Assembly (NCBI RefSeq): GCF_004745645.1
Contig: NZ_SRMB01000001.1
Coordinates: 2,356,001 to 2,420,000 of the forward strand
Direction: 5' to 3'
DNA length: 64,000 bases
Source: Hymenobacter metallicola
GTDB taxonomy: Bacteria > Bacteroidota > Bacteroidia > Cytophagales > Hymenobacteraceae
Translations under genes and position numbers: made by a program
Notes under the pieces: generated by a model
The model's database searches: none
Told to the model about the DNA's origin: nothing
The model's input: only the letters and a program-made list of their open reading frames with translations
Shown here: piece by piece, positions 50,118-62,427 of the stretch
Layout: each line of letters begins with the position of its first letter
How positions within the stretch are numbered: the stretch's first letter is position 1

Positions 50118-50480
50118 CTACTTTAGGTAATTTTCAAAATTTTGCTGAATCAGGTAGGTCTTGCCTTGCTGCTCAAACAGCGTGTCATTCGCCAATAGCC
50201 GCTCCTGTCTGCCGTCCGCATACGTGAGTGTTATCTTGTAGTAAGGCGAAGCAACACGATAGTCAGTAACCTCACCAGTATTGAGAAAGTCATTGACGAG
50301 GTACCGCACACTATCAGTAGCCTTATCAGTCATGACTACGCCTGGGCGAAACAGTGTTTGAAACCTAACGGATTTTATAGCTACCAGATCAAATTGTGGC
50401 TTTTCCGCGCAGCCTGCTAAACCCAAGGCAAGTATTATTAAGGCATTCCGCACATTCAACCACCTCAGCACATTTTCCAC
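50118..50480 (-). CDS. small lipoprotein, 120 aa
   Basis: A membrane segment ending ALGLAGC at residues ~18-24 is a lipobox. The mature part is a small beta protein. No family recognised; it lies between mltG and the thioesterase in one operon. Base composition is more AT-rich than its neighbours. Confidence 0.7.
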   Translation of the reverse strand: MENVLRWLNVRNALIILALGLAGCAEKPQFDLVAIKSVRFQTLFRPGVVMTDKATDSVRYLVNDFLNTGEVTDYRVASPYYKITLTYADGRQERLLANDTLFEQQGKTYLIQQNFENYLK

Positions 50481-50482
50481 AT

Positions 50483-51556
50483 TTACTTCATGATTCCAGC
50501 CCGGCTCAGGGCCGCCTGGTAGCGGCGGGCGTTAACTAGGTGGCCGGCTTCGTTGGTGGCAAAGGCGTGGTAGCCGCTGAAATCCTCCTTAGCGCAGAAA
50601 TACAGGTAGCTGTGCTCCTCGGGATTCAGCACGGCGTCGATGCTGGCAATGCTGGGCAGGTTGATGGGGCCGGGCGGCAGGCCGGCGTACTTGTAGGTGT
50701 TGTAGGGCGAATCTTTCTGCAGATGCACATTCAACACCCGCTTGATGCCAAAGTCGCCGTTGGCGTACACCACCGTGGGGTCGGCCTGCAGCTTCATGTT
50801 GCGCTTGAGCCGGTTGAGGTACACGCCCGCCACCCGGGGCCGCTCGTCGGCGTGCTGCTGCTGCTCGGCTTCCACAATGCTAGCCAGGGTGCTGACCTGC
50901 TCGCGGGTAAGGCCCAGCTTTTTGCGCTTGGCGTCGCGGGCCGGAGTCCAGAACTTCTCGTACTCCTTCTTCATGCGCTGCATGAGGTTGTCGGCGGAAG
51001 AGTTCCAATACAACTCGTACGTGTTCGGAATAAACATGCCGATGATGCTGGTCGTGTCGAAGCCTAAGCTCTTGGTATAGGTCGGGCTGCTCAGCAAGGA
51101 GTCGAACTGGTGGGGGCGGGCATCAATGGCCGTGCTCAGCTTGCGGGCCAAATCCTCCCGCAGACGGATGTTTTGGAAGGTGAGCTTCAGCGGCGACTGG
51201 CGCCCGGCCCGCAGGTCGGAAATCAATTCCCGGTTGGTGTAGCCGTCCTTGAGCTCATACCGGCCGGGTTTCACCAGCTTGTCGTATTTCATTAGCCGGG
51301 CCACAAAATGCAAGGACAACTTGTCGACAATGGCTCCGGACCGGTCGATGGAATCCAGCACTGACTTGGCCGTTTGCCCCCGCCGCACCAGCACGTAGGT
51401 CGGGCGGCCCTTGGTTTCCACGTTAGGCGTAAAGAAAACCTGGTAGAAATAGTAGAAAAACGTAATGAAAATGATGCCCAGTACTCCTACCGTGTAGGCG
51501 AAACGGTTACGGCGGCGGAGCGCTTTGGCTCTGTAATCAATGCGGGGTTTGGTCAT
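50483..51556 (-). CDS. mltG: endolytic murein transglycosylase MltG, 357 aa
   Basis: One N-terminal membrane helix (VGVLGIIFITFFYYFY) precedes the YceG/MltG domain, with IGMFIPNTYELYW and the signature LASIVEAEQQ (catalytic Glu). LNRLKRNMKLQADPTVVYA and YAGLPPGPINLPSIASI complete the family. It cleaves nascent peptidoglycan and helps end glycan strands. Start at MTKPRIDY (51556). Confidence 0.9.
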   Translation of the reverse strand: MTKPRIDYRAKALRRRNRFAYTVGVLGIIFITFFYYFYQVFFTPNVETKGRPTYVLVRRGQTAKSVLDSIDRSGAIVDKLSLHFVARLMKYDKLVKPGRYELKDGYTNRELISDLRAGRQSPLKLTFQNIRLREDLARKLSTAIDARPHQFDSLLSSPTYTKSLGFDTTSIIGMFIPNTYELYWNSSADNLMQRMKKEYEKFWTPARDAKRKKLGLTREQVSTLASIVEAEQQQHADERPRVAGVYLNRLKRNMKLQADPTVVYANGDFGIKRVLNVHLQKDSPYNTYKYAGLPPGPINLPSIASIDAVLNPEEHSYLYFCAKEDFSGYHAFATNEAGHLVNARRYQAALSRAGIMK

Positions 51557-51854
51557 TGCAGACGAAAGACGGGGGTCAAGTACCGGAACTACGAACAAGC
51601 AACCAGCCCGCGCATCCGAAGCGGCGGCCTGGCGTTTGCCGCTTCAAAAGTACGCCTTATCCACTGTTCTACCATTTCCCGTTCGCCGCCGGCCCCTACT
51701 TCTTAGCCCAGGCCCCACCCGCATCCGTATTCCTGGGCCGAGCCTGAGCAAGCGGCTCTGCGACTCCCATAAAGCGGTGGTGACTTGTAGCCGGGCAAGG
51801 AAGCTTAACCACTCAACGTAACGCAATGGTAACATTGAGGCAATACACACAAAA

Positions 51855-51886
51855 TTTGGGGGTTGCGCCGTATTCGCTTAGTTTTA
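51855..51886 (+). promoter_or_regulatory. host promoter of the T9SS substrate gene
   Basis: TTTG 51855-51858, 20 bases, TAGTTTTA 51879-51886. The leader to the likely start at 52021 is about 130 bases. The rest of 51557-52020 has no gene that I can support. Confidence 0.6.
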
Positions 51887-52020
51887 GCACCTAACCCGTA
51901 TACGGCAAGCTTTTGCGGGCTTTTTCCTTTACCTACCTTGCTTCAAGAATTTCGTACACGACACTCTGGAGTTTCTTTCCACCTCTTTTTTCATCTTTTC
52001 ACTTTTACCAACTGACTATC

Positions 52021-53016
52021 GTGGCACTCTTTACTCCTTCCATTGCGCGCCTGCGCATGCTGCCCGCCGCAGCGCTGTTCCTCGGTCTTTCTTTGTCAGC
52101 TCAGGCCCAAACGCCAATTAGCATCACGGGCGGCACGGCTGTGTATACCCAGAACTTTGACGGCATCACGGCGACGGGTACGACGTATCCCACCGGTTGG
52201 ACGGGTGTGCGGCTTTCGGGTTCGGGCACAGCCAACGAAACCCTGCCTCCCACGGTTCTAACAGCCTCCGCTCAATCAGGCGCGGTGTACAATGTTGGCC
52301 CTAACGGCACGGCGAATGACGCTGACCGCGGCTTGGGCAGCCTGGCTTCGGGTAGCACGGTTCCAGTGTTTGGTGCTGTGTTTACCAACAACAGCGGGGC
52401 GACTATTACGCGCGTAACCATCACGGCTCGCAACGAGCAGTGGCGCGGTGGCGATAACGCCAACCTTGAAACCACGGCTTTCGAATACAGCCTCAACGCC
52501 ACGGGCATCAACTCGACGGGTGCCACCTGGACGCCCGTAACCGCCCTGGATCTGGTGGAGCTCAACAACACTACCACCGCTGGCAACATAGATGGCAACG
52601 CCGCTACCAACTCCAAATTCATTGGGGGCGTAGTTACGGGCCTGACCTGGCCCGCCGGCACCACGATGTGGATTCGCTGGAGAGACAACAACGACGTGGG
52701 CGCCGACGCCATCCTGGCCGTTGACGACTTCTCGCTGGCTACCGGCACCACCACGCTGGCTACCCAGAACAAGGCTCTGGAAAGCTCCCTGAGCCTGTTC
52801 CCGAACCCTGCCGCCAACAGCCTCACCCTGCGCGTAGGCAAGGAAGGCGTTGGCGCTTCCGTGGAAATCTTCAACAACCTGGGCCAGCGCGTACGTCAGA
52901 CCGTCGCTAGCCAGCAGGAATTCAGCCTCGACGTGTCGGCCCTGCGTGCTGGGGTATACTCTGTGCGCTTCACCACGGCTGATGGCACTGCTACTCGCTC
53001 ATTCGTAAAGCAATAA
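52021..53016 (+). CDS. secreted protein with type IX sorting domain, 331 aa
   Basis: An N-terminal signal peptide ends LSLSAQAQ. The body is Thr/Gly-rich and beta. The C-terminus (LFPNPAANSLTLRVGKEGVG, EIFNNLGQRV, DVSALRAGVYSVRF, final SFVKQ) is a type A type IX secretion sorting domain, so it is probably displayed on or released from the cell surface. Start taken at GTG 52021; ATG 52057 is possible. Typical of Bacteroidota. Confidence 0.8.
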   Translation: MALFTPSIARLRMLPAAALFLGLSLSAQAQTPISITGGTAVYTQNFDGITATGTTYPTGWTGVRLSGSGTANETLPPTVLTASAQSGAVYNVGPNGTANDADRGLGSLASGSTVPVFGAVFTNNSGATITRVTITARNEQWRGGDNANLETTAFEYSLNATGINSTGATWTPVTALDLVELNNTTTAGNIDGNAATNSKFIGGVVTGLTWPAGTTMWIRWRDNNDVGADAILAVDDFSLATGTTTLATQNKALESSLSLFPNPAANSLTLRVGKEGVGASVEIFNNLGQRVRQTVASQQEFSLDVSALRAGVYSVRFTTADGTATRSFVKQ

Positions 53017-53038
53017 GCTACCTTAACTACTGGCTACC

Positions 53039-53072
53039 AAAGCCCCGGCCACCGTTGGCCGGGGCTTTTTTT
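53039..53072 (+). terminator. intrinsic terminator
   Basis: AAAGCCCCGGCCA and TGGCCGGGGCTTT with a four-base loop, followed by Ts, just after the T9SS gene. Confidence 0.9.
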
Positions 53073-53210
53073 ATGCTGTTTACCGCCTGAAGTAGTAACC
53101 CTGCGGACAAATTGTGCGAATGTGTGGTAGTTCTGTTCTTCAGCTAGTACCTTGTCCGGCCCCATCCACCCGCCGTCATCCGTTTTCTTCTCACTATTTA
53201 CCTCCCCGCT

Positions 53211-53840
53211 ATGGCCGCCACGTTGCTTCGCATTCACCCCGACAACCCACCTCAAAACCGTTTGCTGCAAGCTGTGGAGGTACTCCGAAACGGCGGCGTT
53301 ATCATCTACCCCACCGACACGATTTACGGGTTGGGCTGCGATATTCACAATGCCAAGGCCGTGGAAAAGCTCTGCCGGATCAAAGGCATTCACCCGGATA
53401 AGGCCAATCTGTCCTTTATCTGCTCCGACCTTTCCCACATCTCCGACTATGCGCACGGCATTACTACGCCGGTTTATAAAGTCCTGAAAAAAGCCTTGCC
53501 CGGCCCCTTTACCTTTATTTTCGAGGCCAGCCCCAAAGCACCCAAGTACGGCGGCGTTAAGCGCAAGACGGTGGGCATCCGCGTGCCCGACCACAACATC
53601 TGCCTGGGCCTGGTGAAAGAACTGGGAAACCCCATCGTCACGACCTCCATCCGCGACGACGACGAACTGCTGGAGTATACCACCGACCCCGACCTGATTT
53701 TCGAGAAGTACCGCTCCCTGGTCGACCTGGTTATCGACGGCGGCTTTGGCAACAACATCGCCAGCACGGTAGTGGACTGCACCAACGAAGATTTTGATAT
53801 TATCCGGCAGGGTGCCGGCGACATCGAGCAATACTTGTAG
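53211..53840 (+). CDS. YrdC/YciO-family L-threonylcarbamoyladenylate synthase-like protein, 209 aa
   Basis: [34 protein letters not shown] and [11 protein letters not shown] are YrdC-domain motifs. TsaC/Sua5 enzymes make threonylcarbamoyl-AMP for tRNA t6A modification. [10 protein letters not shown] and the lack of a Sua5 extension are closer to YciO, so t6A synthesis is likely but not certain. Confidence 0.8.
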   Translation: MAATLLRIHPDNPPQNRLLQAVEVLRNGGVIIYPTDTIYGLGCDIHNAKAVEKLCRIKGIHPDKANLSFICSDLSHISDYAHGITTPVYKVLKKALPGPFTFIFEASPKAPKYGGVKRKTVGIRVPDHNICLGLVKELGNPIVTTSIRDDDELLEYTTDPDLIFEKYRSLVDLVIDGGFGNNIASTVVDCTNEDFDIIRQGAGDIEQYL

Positions 53841-54070
53841 CAGAAGGTAGTGCCAAGCAGAACAAGGAAGCTGATTTAGCCACATGGCGCGGCCTTCCGT
53901 CCTCTGAGTCATGCTGATTCTATAAAGTAACAAGCCCCTTACCACACGCTGTAGTAGGGGGCTTCCTGCTAAAAGGGCGCGGCTACTCTATGGGAGTGCG
54001 GACGGCTTCGCAGCTGCGTGAGGGCACATTCCTCACATTTTTCACACGAGCACCTCAGCGCATTTAACAA

Positions 54071-54967
54071 TCAAACCCGCTTGTGCTTCCAGCGCCGATG
54101 CGTCCAGAGGTAGTTAGCCGGGGCCGCCTGGATGTCGCGCTCCAGATGACGGGCAAAGGCCTCGGTAAGGGCAAAAGCGTCTTTGTCCAGGGGAGTATTT
54201 CCGTCGTGTAGCGGCAAAATAACCAGCTCATAATAGCCGCGTTTTACCCGCTGGATATTCACATACACCACCGGACAGTTGAACTGCCCAGCCAGACGGT
54301 CGGCGCTGCTATAAAAGCTGGTTTCCTGATTCAGGAAGGTTGTCCAGTACGGTTTGTCTTCGGGGCCAGCGGCTTGGTCGGTCAGCATGCTCATGGCCCG
54401 GCCTTCGGTGCGGCGCTTCACCAAGTCGCGCAGGGTATCGCGCATCGGAATCAGGTGGGCGCCGCTCCGGGTGCGCAGCTGGTAGAGAAAGTCCTCGAAG
54501 AAAGGATTGCTCAGTGGTTTGTAGACGCCGTACGCCTTACCCGGAAACTCCAGGGCTCCTGAGGGCAGAATCCACTCCCAATTACCCGCGTGAGAACCCA
54601 AAGCTAGCACCGTCCGGCCCGCCTTAAAAGGCTCGGCTAGCAGCTCCGGATTGCGAATCGTGACCCGCCGCCGCAATTCGGCATCGGACATGGCCGCCAG
54701 CTTCAGAATCTCTACCATCACCTGGGAGAAATGCCGGTAGAAATCCTTGCGAATCTGCTGGATCTGCGGCTCGGTTTTCTCAGGGAAAGAATTGCGCAGA
54801 TTCTCTAGCACCACCTTCTGCCGGTAGCGAATCACGTAGGCCATCAGCCCATACAAGCCTTCGGCTACGATATAGAGAACGCCAAGCGGCAAACGCGCCA
54901 AGCCTATCAACAGCCATTGCAGGGGCAAATAGCGCAGTGGGTACTTTCGAACGGAGGGTTTATTCAT
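54071..54967 (-). CDS. lipid A/lauroyl-type lysophospholipid acyltransferase (LpxL/HtrB family), 298 aa
   Basis: N-terminal membrane helix, then LGSHAGNWEW (the H-x4-E-type catalytic motif) and the C-terminal YLWTHRRWKHKR typical of the LpxL/HtrB family, which adds acyl chains to lipid A precursors at the inner membrane. Overlaps the upstream secreted-protein gene by four bases (ATGA). Confidence 0.85.
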   Translation of the reverse strand: MNKPSVRKYPLRYLPLQWLLIGLARLPLGVLYIVAEGLYGLMAYVIRYRQKVVLENLRNSFPEKTEPQIQQIRKDFYRHFSQVMVEILKLAAMSDAELRRRVTIRNPELLAEPFKAGRTVLALGSHAGNWEWILPSGALEFPGKAYGVYKPLSNPFFEDFLYQLRTRSGAHLIPMRDTLRDLVKRRTEGRAMSMLTDQAAGPEDKPYWTTFLNQETSFYSSADRLAGQFNCPVVYVNIQRVKRGYYELVILPLHDGNTPLDKDAFALTEAFARHLERDIQAAPANYLWTHRRWKHKRV

Positions 54968-55836
54968 CGGGGAGCCACGACGCCAACCGGGGCATACTCT
55001 GCCACGTTGCGACGCAGACGCGCAATTTGGGAAGAAACCAGCTTGTTTTTAGCGTCGCGCACTTCTATCGTAAGCGTGTAGTCACCCCCGGGCAGTTTGT
55101 TCATGTCTAGGCTTCCAACCACGGGAGTGCGTAGCCCCACTACCCCTTGGATAGTTGCATTGGAAGTCAGCGCGTCCTTTTTCATGCCATCCTGACGTAG
55201 TCGGTAGCGTAGCTGAGCCGTTTGGTCAGGCTTCAGGTTGTAGAGTTCCGCGTAGAAAAAAGCCTTGTCAGCGCCGCGCCCGTAGAGGCCGCCGGCGGCG
55301 CGGGTGAGGCTAAAGCCGCCGCGGGCAAAATTGCTTTGCTCCCCCGACTTCGAAGCCGCTCGCGACAACAGCACCACGTCGCTCAGCCCTACTGACTTGG
55401 CGGCCGATTCCACCAGCAAGGGCTGCTCTACCACGTTGTTTTGCCCAGCCCGGTATTGGTCGCGTACCTGGCCCCGCAAGGTATACTTGCCATCGGGCAG
55501 CAGAATCAGCTTTTGAAAGCTTACCGGATTCTTCAGGCTGACAGAAGTATCACTTAGCACCGGGGGCTTGAGCGTAATGGTTTCTTGATAGGCTGCGGAG
55601 CCATCTTCCCGGATAATTTCCAACGTAATGCTGGCCGCGGCCTGAAACACCTTGGGGGCACGGCGTTTGTAGGTCAGCGACTGACCCGGCACGGTAGCAT
55701 ATAGTTCAATTACGGCTCCTTTCACGGCCATATCTTCGTTGCGAAAGCGCGCCACATCCAGCACCAATTGCGGCGGGGTAGCCGCCTGGGCTACATAAGA
55801 CAACAGAAGAGTTAGAAGTAACAGAATGGAGCGCAT
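54964..55836 (-). CDS. secreted protein, 290 aa
   Basis: N-terminal signal peptide (MRSILLLLTLLLSYVAQA), then two beta-rich domains with GKYTLRGQVRDQYR and GGDYTLTIEVRDAKN, resembling Ig-like segments. No family recognised. Coupled by ATGA to the acyltransferase gene, so it may act in envelope assembly. Confidence 0.65.
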   Translation of the reverse strand: MRSILLLLTLLLSYVAQAATPPQLVLDVARFRNEDMAVKGAVIELYATVPGQSLTYKRRAPKVFQAAASITLEIIREDGSAAYQETITLKPPVLSDTSVSLKNPVSFQKLILLPDGKYTLRGQVRDQYRAGQNNVVEQPLLVESAAKSVGLSDVVLLSRAASKSGEQSNFARGGFSLTRAAGGLYGRGADKAFFYAELYNLKPDQTAQLRYRLRQDGMKKDALTSNATIQGVVGLRTPVVGSLDMNKLPGGDYTLTIEVRDAKNKLVSSQIARLRRNVAEYAPVGVVAPR

Positions 55837-55955
55837 AGTGTCAGTTTGACGTATTGAGTGATGTTGCTAAGCCCCAAAAGCACTTTTGGTAGGGTAATGG
55901 TTCAGCCCCTAAGACGAGAAATGTACGTTTAAAAAAGGATTTACATCTCATGTTA

Positions 55956-55972
55956 GCCAAATACTATTTGGC
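55956..55972. repeat. small inverted repeat
   Basis: GCCAAA-tacta-TTTGGC lies in the non-coding stretch between the divergent secreted-protein and WbqC-like genes; it could be an operator. The rest of the gap (55837-56023) is AT-rich and has no gene. Confidence 0.4.
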
Positions 55973-56023
55973 AGGTGTTTATTTAAATACTTTTCACTTA
56001 CTCCGCCCTCCTTTTCCACTCTG

Positions 56024-56644
56024 GTGCCTATCCTCTTCGAATCTCAGTACAATCCGCCGGCTCAGTTTTTCGCCGAGTTGGCCGGAGCCGACACGCTCTG
56101 GCTGGAGCAGCACGACAACTACCGCAAGCAGACCTACCGCAACCGCTGCCTGATCCTGACTGCTCAGGGCGTGAAGCCGCTTACGGTCCCGGTTATCGAT
56201 GGCAACCGCAGCGAAAAAGTAAAAACCTCGGCCATTGAAATCGACTACCGGCAGAACTGGGTGCACCAACACTGGCGCAGCCTGCAAACCGCATACGGCG
56301 GCACTCCGTATTTTGAATATTACGCCGACTATCTGCACGACATTTACGTACAGAAACCTTCCCTTCTCTTCGAACTCAATCTAGCCTTTCTGCAGTTTTA
56401 CTTACGCTGCCTGCGGTTGCGAATTCCGGTGGAATTCACTACCGAGTATTACTCCCACTACTCTGCTCCCCTCGTGCTCGACCGGCGCGATTGTCTGACA
56501 CCAAAAGCACAGGCTGTCACAGAACCTGACAGGAAGTCGGTTCAACCCTACACCCAAACCTTTGGTAAAGATTTTGTACCGGGACTCAGCATCTTAGACC
56601 TGCTTTTTATGCAGGGCCCGGCCGCCGGCAGTTTTCTTGCGTAG
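56024..56644 (+). CDS. WbqC-like family protein, 206 aa
   Basis: FESQYNPPAQFFAELAGADT, LEQHDNYRKQTYRNRCLIL, INYRQ-like segments (EIDYRQNWVHQHWRSLQTAY) and a final SILDLLFMQGPAA are the WbqC family pattern. It was named from O-antigen clusters; its biochemical role is not established. Confidence 0.85.
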   Translation: MPILFESQYNPPAQFFAELAGADTLWLEQHDNYRKQTYRNRCLILTAQGVKPLTVPVIDGNRSEKVKTSAIEIDYRQNWVHQHWRSLQTAYGGTPYFEYYADYLHDIYVQKPSLLFELNLAFLQFYLRCLRLRIPVEFTTEYYSHYSAPLVLDRRDCLTPKAQAVTEPDRKSVQPYTQTFGKDFVPGLSILDLLFMQGPAAGSFLA

Positions 56645-56766
56645 TGCAATTGTCGCCTCCGAACCTTCGCCCGTATTTACCTGTTTTCAGGTTACTTCGG
56701 CCCAACCCGCTCATCGTTCAATAACCTTGGCTTGCGGGGCACCGTTTTTCTTCATTACTTATCTGC

Positions 56767-59367
<2,601 letters not shown>

Positions 59368-59382
59368 GCTGCTAAGCGTGAA

Positions 59383-59418
59383 CAAGAAAGCCAGTCCTGT
59401 GAGGGGCTGGCTTTCTTG
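59383..59418 (+). terminator. terminator after clpC
   Basis: CAAGAAAGCCAG and CTGGCTTTCTTG around a 12-base loop, 15 bases after the stop. Confidence 0.8.
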
Positions 59419-59454
59419 CGTTATAACCATCTCAGAATTTCTGCAGAGCGCAAC

Positions 59455-59487
59455 AAAAGCCGCCCAAATCTGGTGCGGCTTTTTTTG
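59455..59487 (+). terminator. second terminator after clpC
   Basis: AAAAGCCGC and GCGGCTTTT followed by more Ts, about 40 bases beyond the first hairpin and before the carboxylase gene. Confidence 0.75.
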
Positions 59488-59535
59488 CGCCCTTACCTTA
59501 CCTTTGACCTCACTTCTCATCCCACCGAATTCTCA

Positions 59536-61104
59536 ATGTCCGATCCGCACGCTGACGCCCAACTAAGCAAACTCGAAATCCTCGACCGCAAAAATCAGGA
59601 GGCCCTGCTCGGCGGCGGCCAAGCCCGCATCGACGCCCAACACGCCAAAGGCAAGCTCACGGCCCGGGAACGGGTGGACCTCTTGCTGGACGAAGGCTCG
59701 TTCGAGGAAATTGGCAAGTTTGTAATGCACCGCTCCAAGGACTTCGGCCTGGACAAGGAGTATTACCTCGGTGACGGCGTAATTACGGGCTACGGCACGG
59801 TGAATGGCCGCTTGGTGTACGTCTTCTCCCAGGACTTCACGGTATTTGGCGGTTCGCTGAGCGAAACCCACGCCGAGAAAATCGTCAAGATTATGGACCT
59901 GGCCATGAAGAACGGCGCGCCCGTCATCGGCCTGAACGACTCGGGCGGGGCCCGGATTCAGGAAGGCGTGGTGAGCCTGGGCGGCTACGCCGACATCTTC
60001 TACAAGAATACCCTGGCCTCGGGCGTGGTGCCGCAGCTCTCGGCCATTATGGGGCCCTGCGCGGGCGGGGCGGTATACTCGCCGGCCATTACGGACTTTA
60101 TCCTGATGGTGGAAAACACGAGCTACATGTTCGTGACCGGCCCCAACGTGGTGAAGACCGTGACCCACGAAAACGTGACCAGCGAAGAGCTGGGCGGCGC
60201 CAGCACCCACTCGGCCAAAAGCGGCGTGACTCACTTTAGCTGCGCCAACGAAGTAGCCTGCATTAATCAGCTCAAGGCCTTGCTGAGCTACATGCCCCAG
60301 AACTGCGAGGAAACGGCCCCGGCCCTGCCCTACGAGGCCCAGGGCGACGAATCCCGGCCGGCGCTGGATAATATCATTCCCGAAAACCCCAACCAGCCCT
60401 ACGACATCCGGGAGGTAATCGAGGGCATCATTGACGCGGATTCCTTTCTGGAGGTGCACCAGAACTTTGCCGAGAATATCGTCGTGGGCTTTGCCCGCCT
60501 GGGTGGCCGCAGCATCGGTATTGTGGGCAATCAGCCCGCCGTGTTGGCTGGCGTGCTCGACATCAACGCTTCGACCAAAGCCGCCCGTTTCGTGCGATTC
60601 TGCGACTCGTTCAACATTCCGCTGCTGGTATTGGAAGACGTGCCCGGCTTTTTGCCCGGCACCGACCAGGAGTGGCGCGGCATCATTACCAACGGCGCCA
60701 AGCTGCTTTATGCTTTCTGCGAGGCTACCGTGCCGCGCATTACCGTCATTACCCGCAAAGCCTATGGTGGAGCCTACGACGTGATGAACTCCAAGCACAT
60801 CGGCGCCGACATGAACTACGCCTGGCCCACGGCTGAAATTGCGGTAATGGGTGCCAAGGGAGCAGCCGAAATCATCTTCAAGCGGGAAATTGCCCAAGCG
60901 GCCGACCCGGAAGCCAAGCTCCAGGAAAAGGTCGACGAGTATCAGCAGAAGTTTGCTACCCCTTACCGGGCCGCTCACCGTGGCTTTGTTGATGAAGTCA
61001 TTCTGCCTTCCCAGACTCGGCAGAAGTTAATCCGGGCCTTTAAGATGCTGGAGAACAAGGTAGATGTGCTACCCCGTAAGAAACATGGCAATATTCCCCT
61101 GTAG
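59536..61104 (+). CDS. acyl-CoA carboxylase carboxyltransferase (beta) subunit, 522 aa
   Basis: The protein has [44 protein letters not shown] and [13 protein letters not shown], then [15 protein letters not shown] and [17 protein letters not shown], all typical of propionyl-CoA carboxylase beta subunits. It transfers the carboxyl group from biotin to acyl-CoA. Start at MSDPHADAQ (59536). The substrate (propionyl- or other acyl-CoA) cannot be set from sequence. Confidence 0.9.
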   Translation: MSDPHADAQLSKLEILDRKNQEALLGGGQARIDAQHAKGKLTARERVDLLLDEGSFEEIGKFVMHRSKDFGLDKEYYLGDGVITGYGTVNGRLVYVFSQDFTVFGGSLSETHAEKIVKIMDLAMKNGAPVIGLNDSGGARIQEGVVSLGGYADIFYKNTLASGVVPQLSAIMGPCAGGAVYSPAITDFILMVENTSYMFVTGPNVVKTVTHENVTSEELGGASTHSAKSGVTHFSCANEVACINQLKALLSYMPQNCEETAPALPYEAQGDESRPALDNIIPENPNQPYDIREVIEGIIDADSFLEVHQNFAENIVVGFARLGGRSIGIVGNQPAVLAGVLDINASTKAARFVRFCDSFNIPLLVLEDVPGFLPGTDQEWRGIITNGAKLLYAFCEATVPRITVITRKAYGGAYDVMNSKHIGADMNYAWPTAEIAVMGAKGAAEIIFKREIAQAADPEAKLQEKVDEYQQKFATPYRAAHRGFVDEVILPSQTRQKLIRAFKMLENKVDVLPRKKHGNIPL

Positions 61105-61237
61105 ATTAAACCAATTTTAATCCTAATATCGTAACTGCCCTGCCTACTTCGCAATTGTGTATTATCTGCAAACGTGACCGGCAGGTGCTGTTTCATTTTT
61201 TCATCCGCGCTTTCGGCGTGGTTTCCTCTGACTGCTC

Positions 61238-62308
61238 ATGCGTAAAGAAAGCTTTGATTTCCTACAGCGCTACCTCAATAACGCATCCCCGACTGGCTTT
61301 GAAAAAGAAGGTCAAAAGCTCTGGCTCGAATACCTCAAACCGTACATCGACGAGTATTTCGTGGATACCTACGGCACAGTGGTTGGCGTGGTCAATCCGG
61401 AAGCGAAGTACAAGGTGGTTATTGAGGCCCACGCCGACGAAATCAGCTACTTTGTAAACTACATTACCAAGGAAGGCTATATCTACCTGCGCCGCAACGG
61501 CGGTTCCGATGCTTTGGTAGCACCTTCCAAACGGGTCAATATCCACACCGACAAGGGCATTGTGAAAGCCATTTTTGGCTGGCCGGCCATCCATGTGCGC
61601 AAGGTGGAGCAAGATAAGGCGCCAACCATCGAGACGATTTACCTGGACTGCGGCGCTTCTTCCCAGAAGGAAGTCGAGGAAATGGGCATTCACGTAGGCT
61701 CGGTGGTCACCTTCGAAGACGAGTTCATGGTAATGAACGACAAGTTCTACGTGGGCCGGGCCCTCGACAACCGTGTGGGGGGCTTCATGATTGCCGAAGT
61801 GGCCCGCATGCTGAAGGAAAACAACAAAAAGCTGCCCTTTGGCCTCTACATCGTGAATGCGGTGCAGGAAGAAATCGGGCTGCGCGGGGCCGAAATGGTG
61901 GCCCACCGCATCAACCCCGATGTGGCCATCATCACCGACGTGACTCACGATACCCAGTCGCCGATGTATGAGAAAAAGACGGCCGGGGACCTGCACTGCG
62001 GTAAAGGCCCGGTTATTACGTATGGCCCCGCGGTGCAAAACAACCTGCGGGACTTGATCATCAAAAGCGCCCAGGAAGCGGATATTCCCTTCCAACGGGC
62101 TGCCGCCACCCGGGCTACCGGCACCGATACCGATGCCTTCGCCTACTCGGGCTCGGGCGTGGCAGCCGCGCTTATCTCGCTGCCCTTAAAGTACATGCAT
62201 ACTACCGTAGAAACAGTCCACGCCGAGGACGTAGACAACGTAACCAAGCTGATCTACGAAACCCTGCTGCGCATTGAGGACGGCCACGACTTCCGCTATT
62301 TCAGCTAA
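61238..62308 (+). CDS. M42-family aminopeptidase/deblocking peptidase, 356 aa
   Basis: EAHADEISYFV (metal His/Asp), GRALDNRVGG, NAVQEEIGLRGAEM and ITDVTHDTQ supply the binuclear metal site and catalytic Glu of M42 enzymes (FrvX/YsdC type). They are cytosolic aminopeptidases, often large tetrahedral assemblies. Confidence 0.9.
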   Translation: MRKESFDFLQRYLNNASPTGFEKEGQKLWLEYLKPYIDEYFVDTYGTVVGVVNPEAKYKVVIEAHADEISYFVNYITKEGYIYLRRNGGSDALVAPSKRVNIHTDKGIVKAIFGWPAIHVRKVEQDKAPTIETIYLDCGASSQKEVEEMGIHVGSVVTFEDEFMVMNDKFYVGRALDNRVGGFMIAEVARMLKENNKKLPFGLYIVNAVQEEIGLRGAEMVAHRINPDVAIITDVTHDTQSPMYEKKTAGDLHCGKGPVITYGPAVQNNLRDLIIKSAQEADIPFQRAAATRATGTDTDAFAYSGSGVAAALISLPLKYMHTTVETVHAEDVDNVTKLIYETLLRIEDGHDFRYFS

Positions 62309-62329
62309 GCTCCGTTCTATTGCTAGTGT

Positions 62330-62403
62330 CATCCTGAGCGTGTGAGGAATTTCTGTTAGACCAGCTTTCTGACTAACGCAGAAGTTCTCACGGGCTCAGG
62401 ATG
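62330..62403. repeat. REP-like inverted repeat
   Basis: CATCCTGAGC and GCTCAGGATG (62330-62339, 62394-62403) bracket an inner imperfect pair (GTGAGGAATTTCTG / CAGAAGTTCTCAC). Similar elements beginning CATCCTGAGC are, as I recall, scattered in Bacteroidota genomes. It lies between the M42 and glycosyltransferase genes. Confidence 0.7.
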
Positions 62404-62427
62404 ATGCGTTTTCTCTGATTCCAACGC

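Noticed and set aside
51644..51850. Minus-strand frame of 68 codons upstream of mltG.
   Set aside because: Low-complexity Arg/Gly-rich tail, no domain, and it lies between divergent host genes in a region with no coding signal.
53034..53945. Minus-strand frame of 303 codons covering the YrdC-like gene.
   Set aside because: The plus-strand YrdC/YciO protein has clear family motifs; the opposite frame is a shadow.
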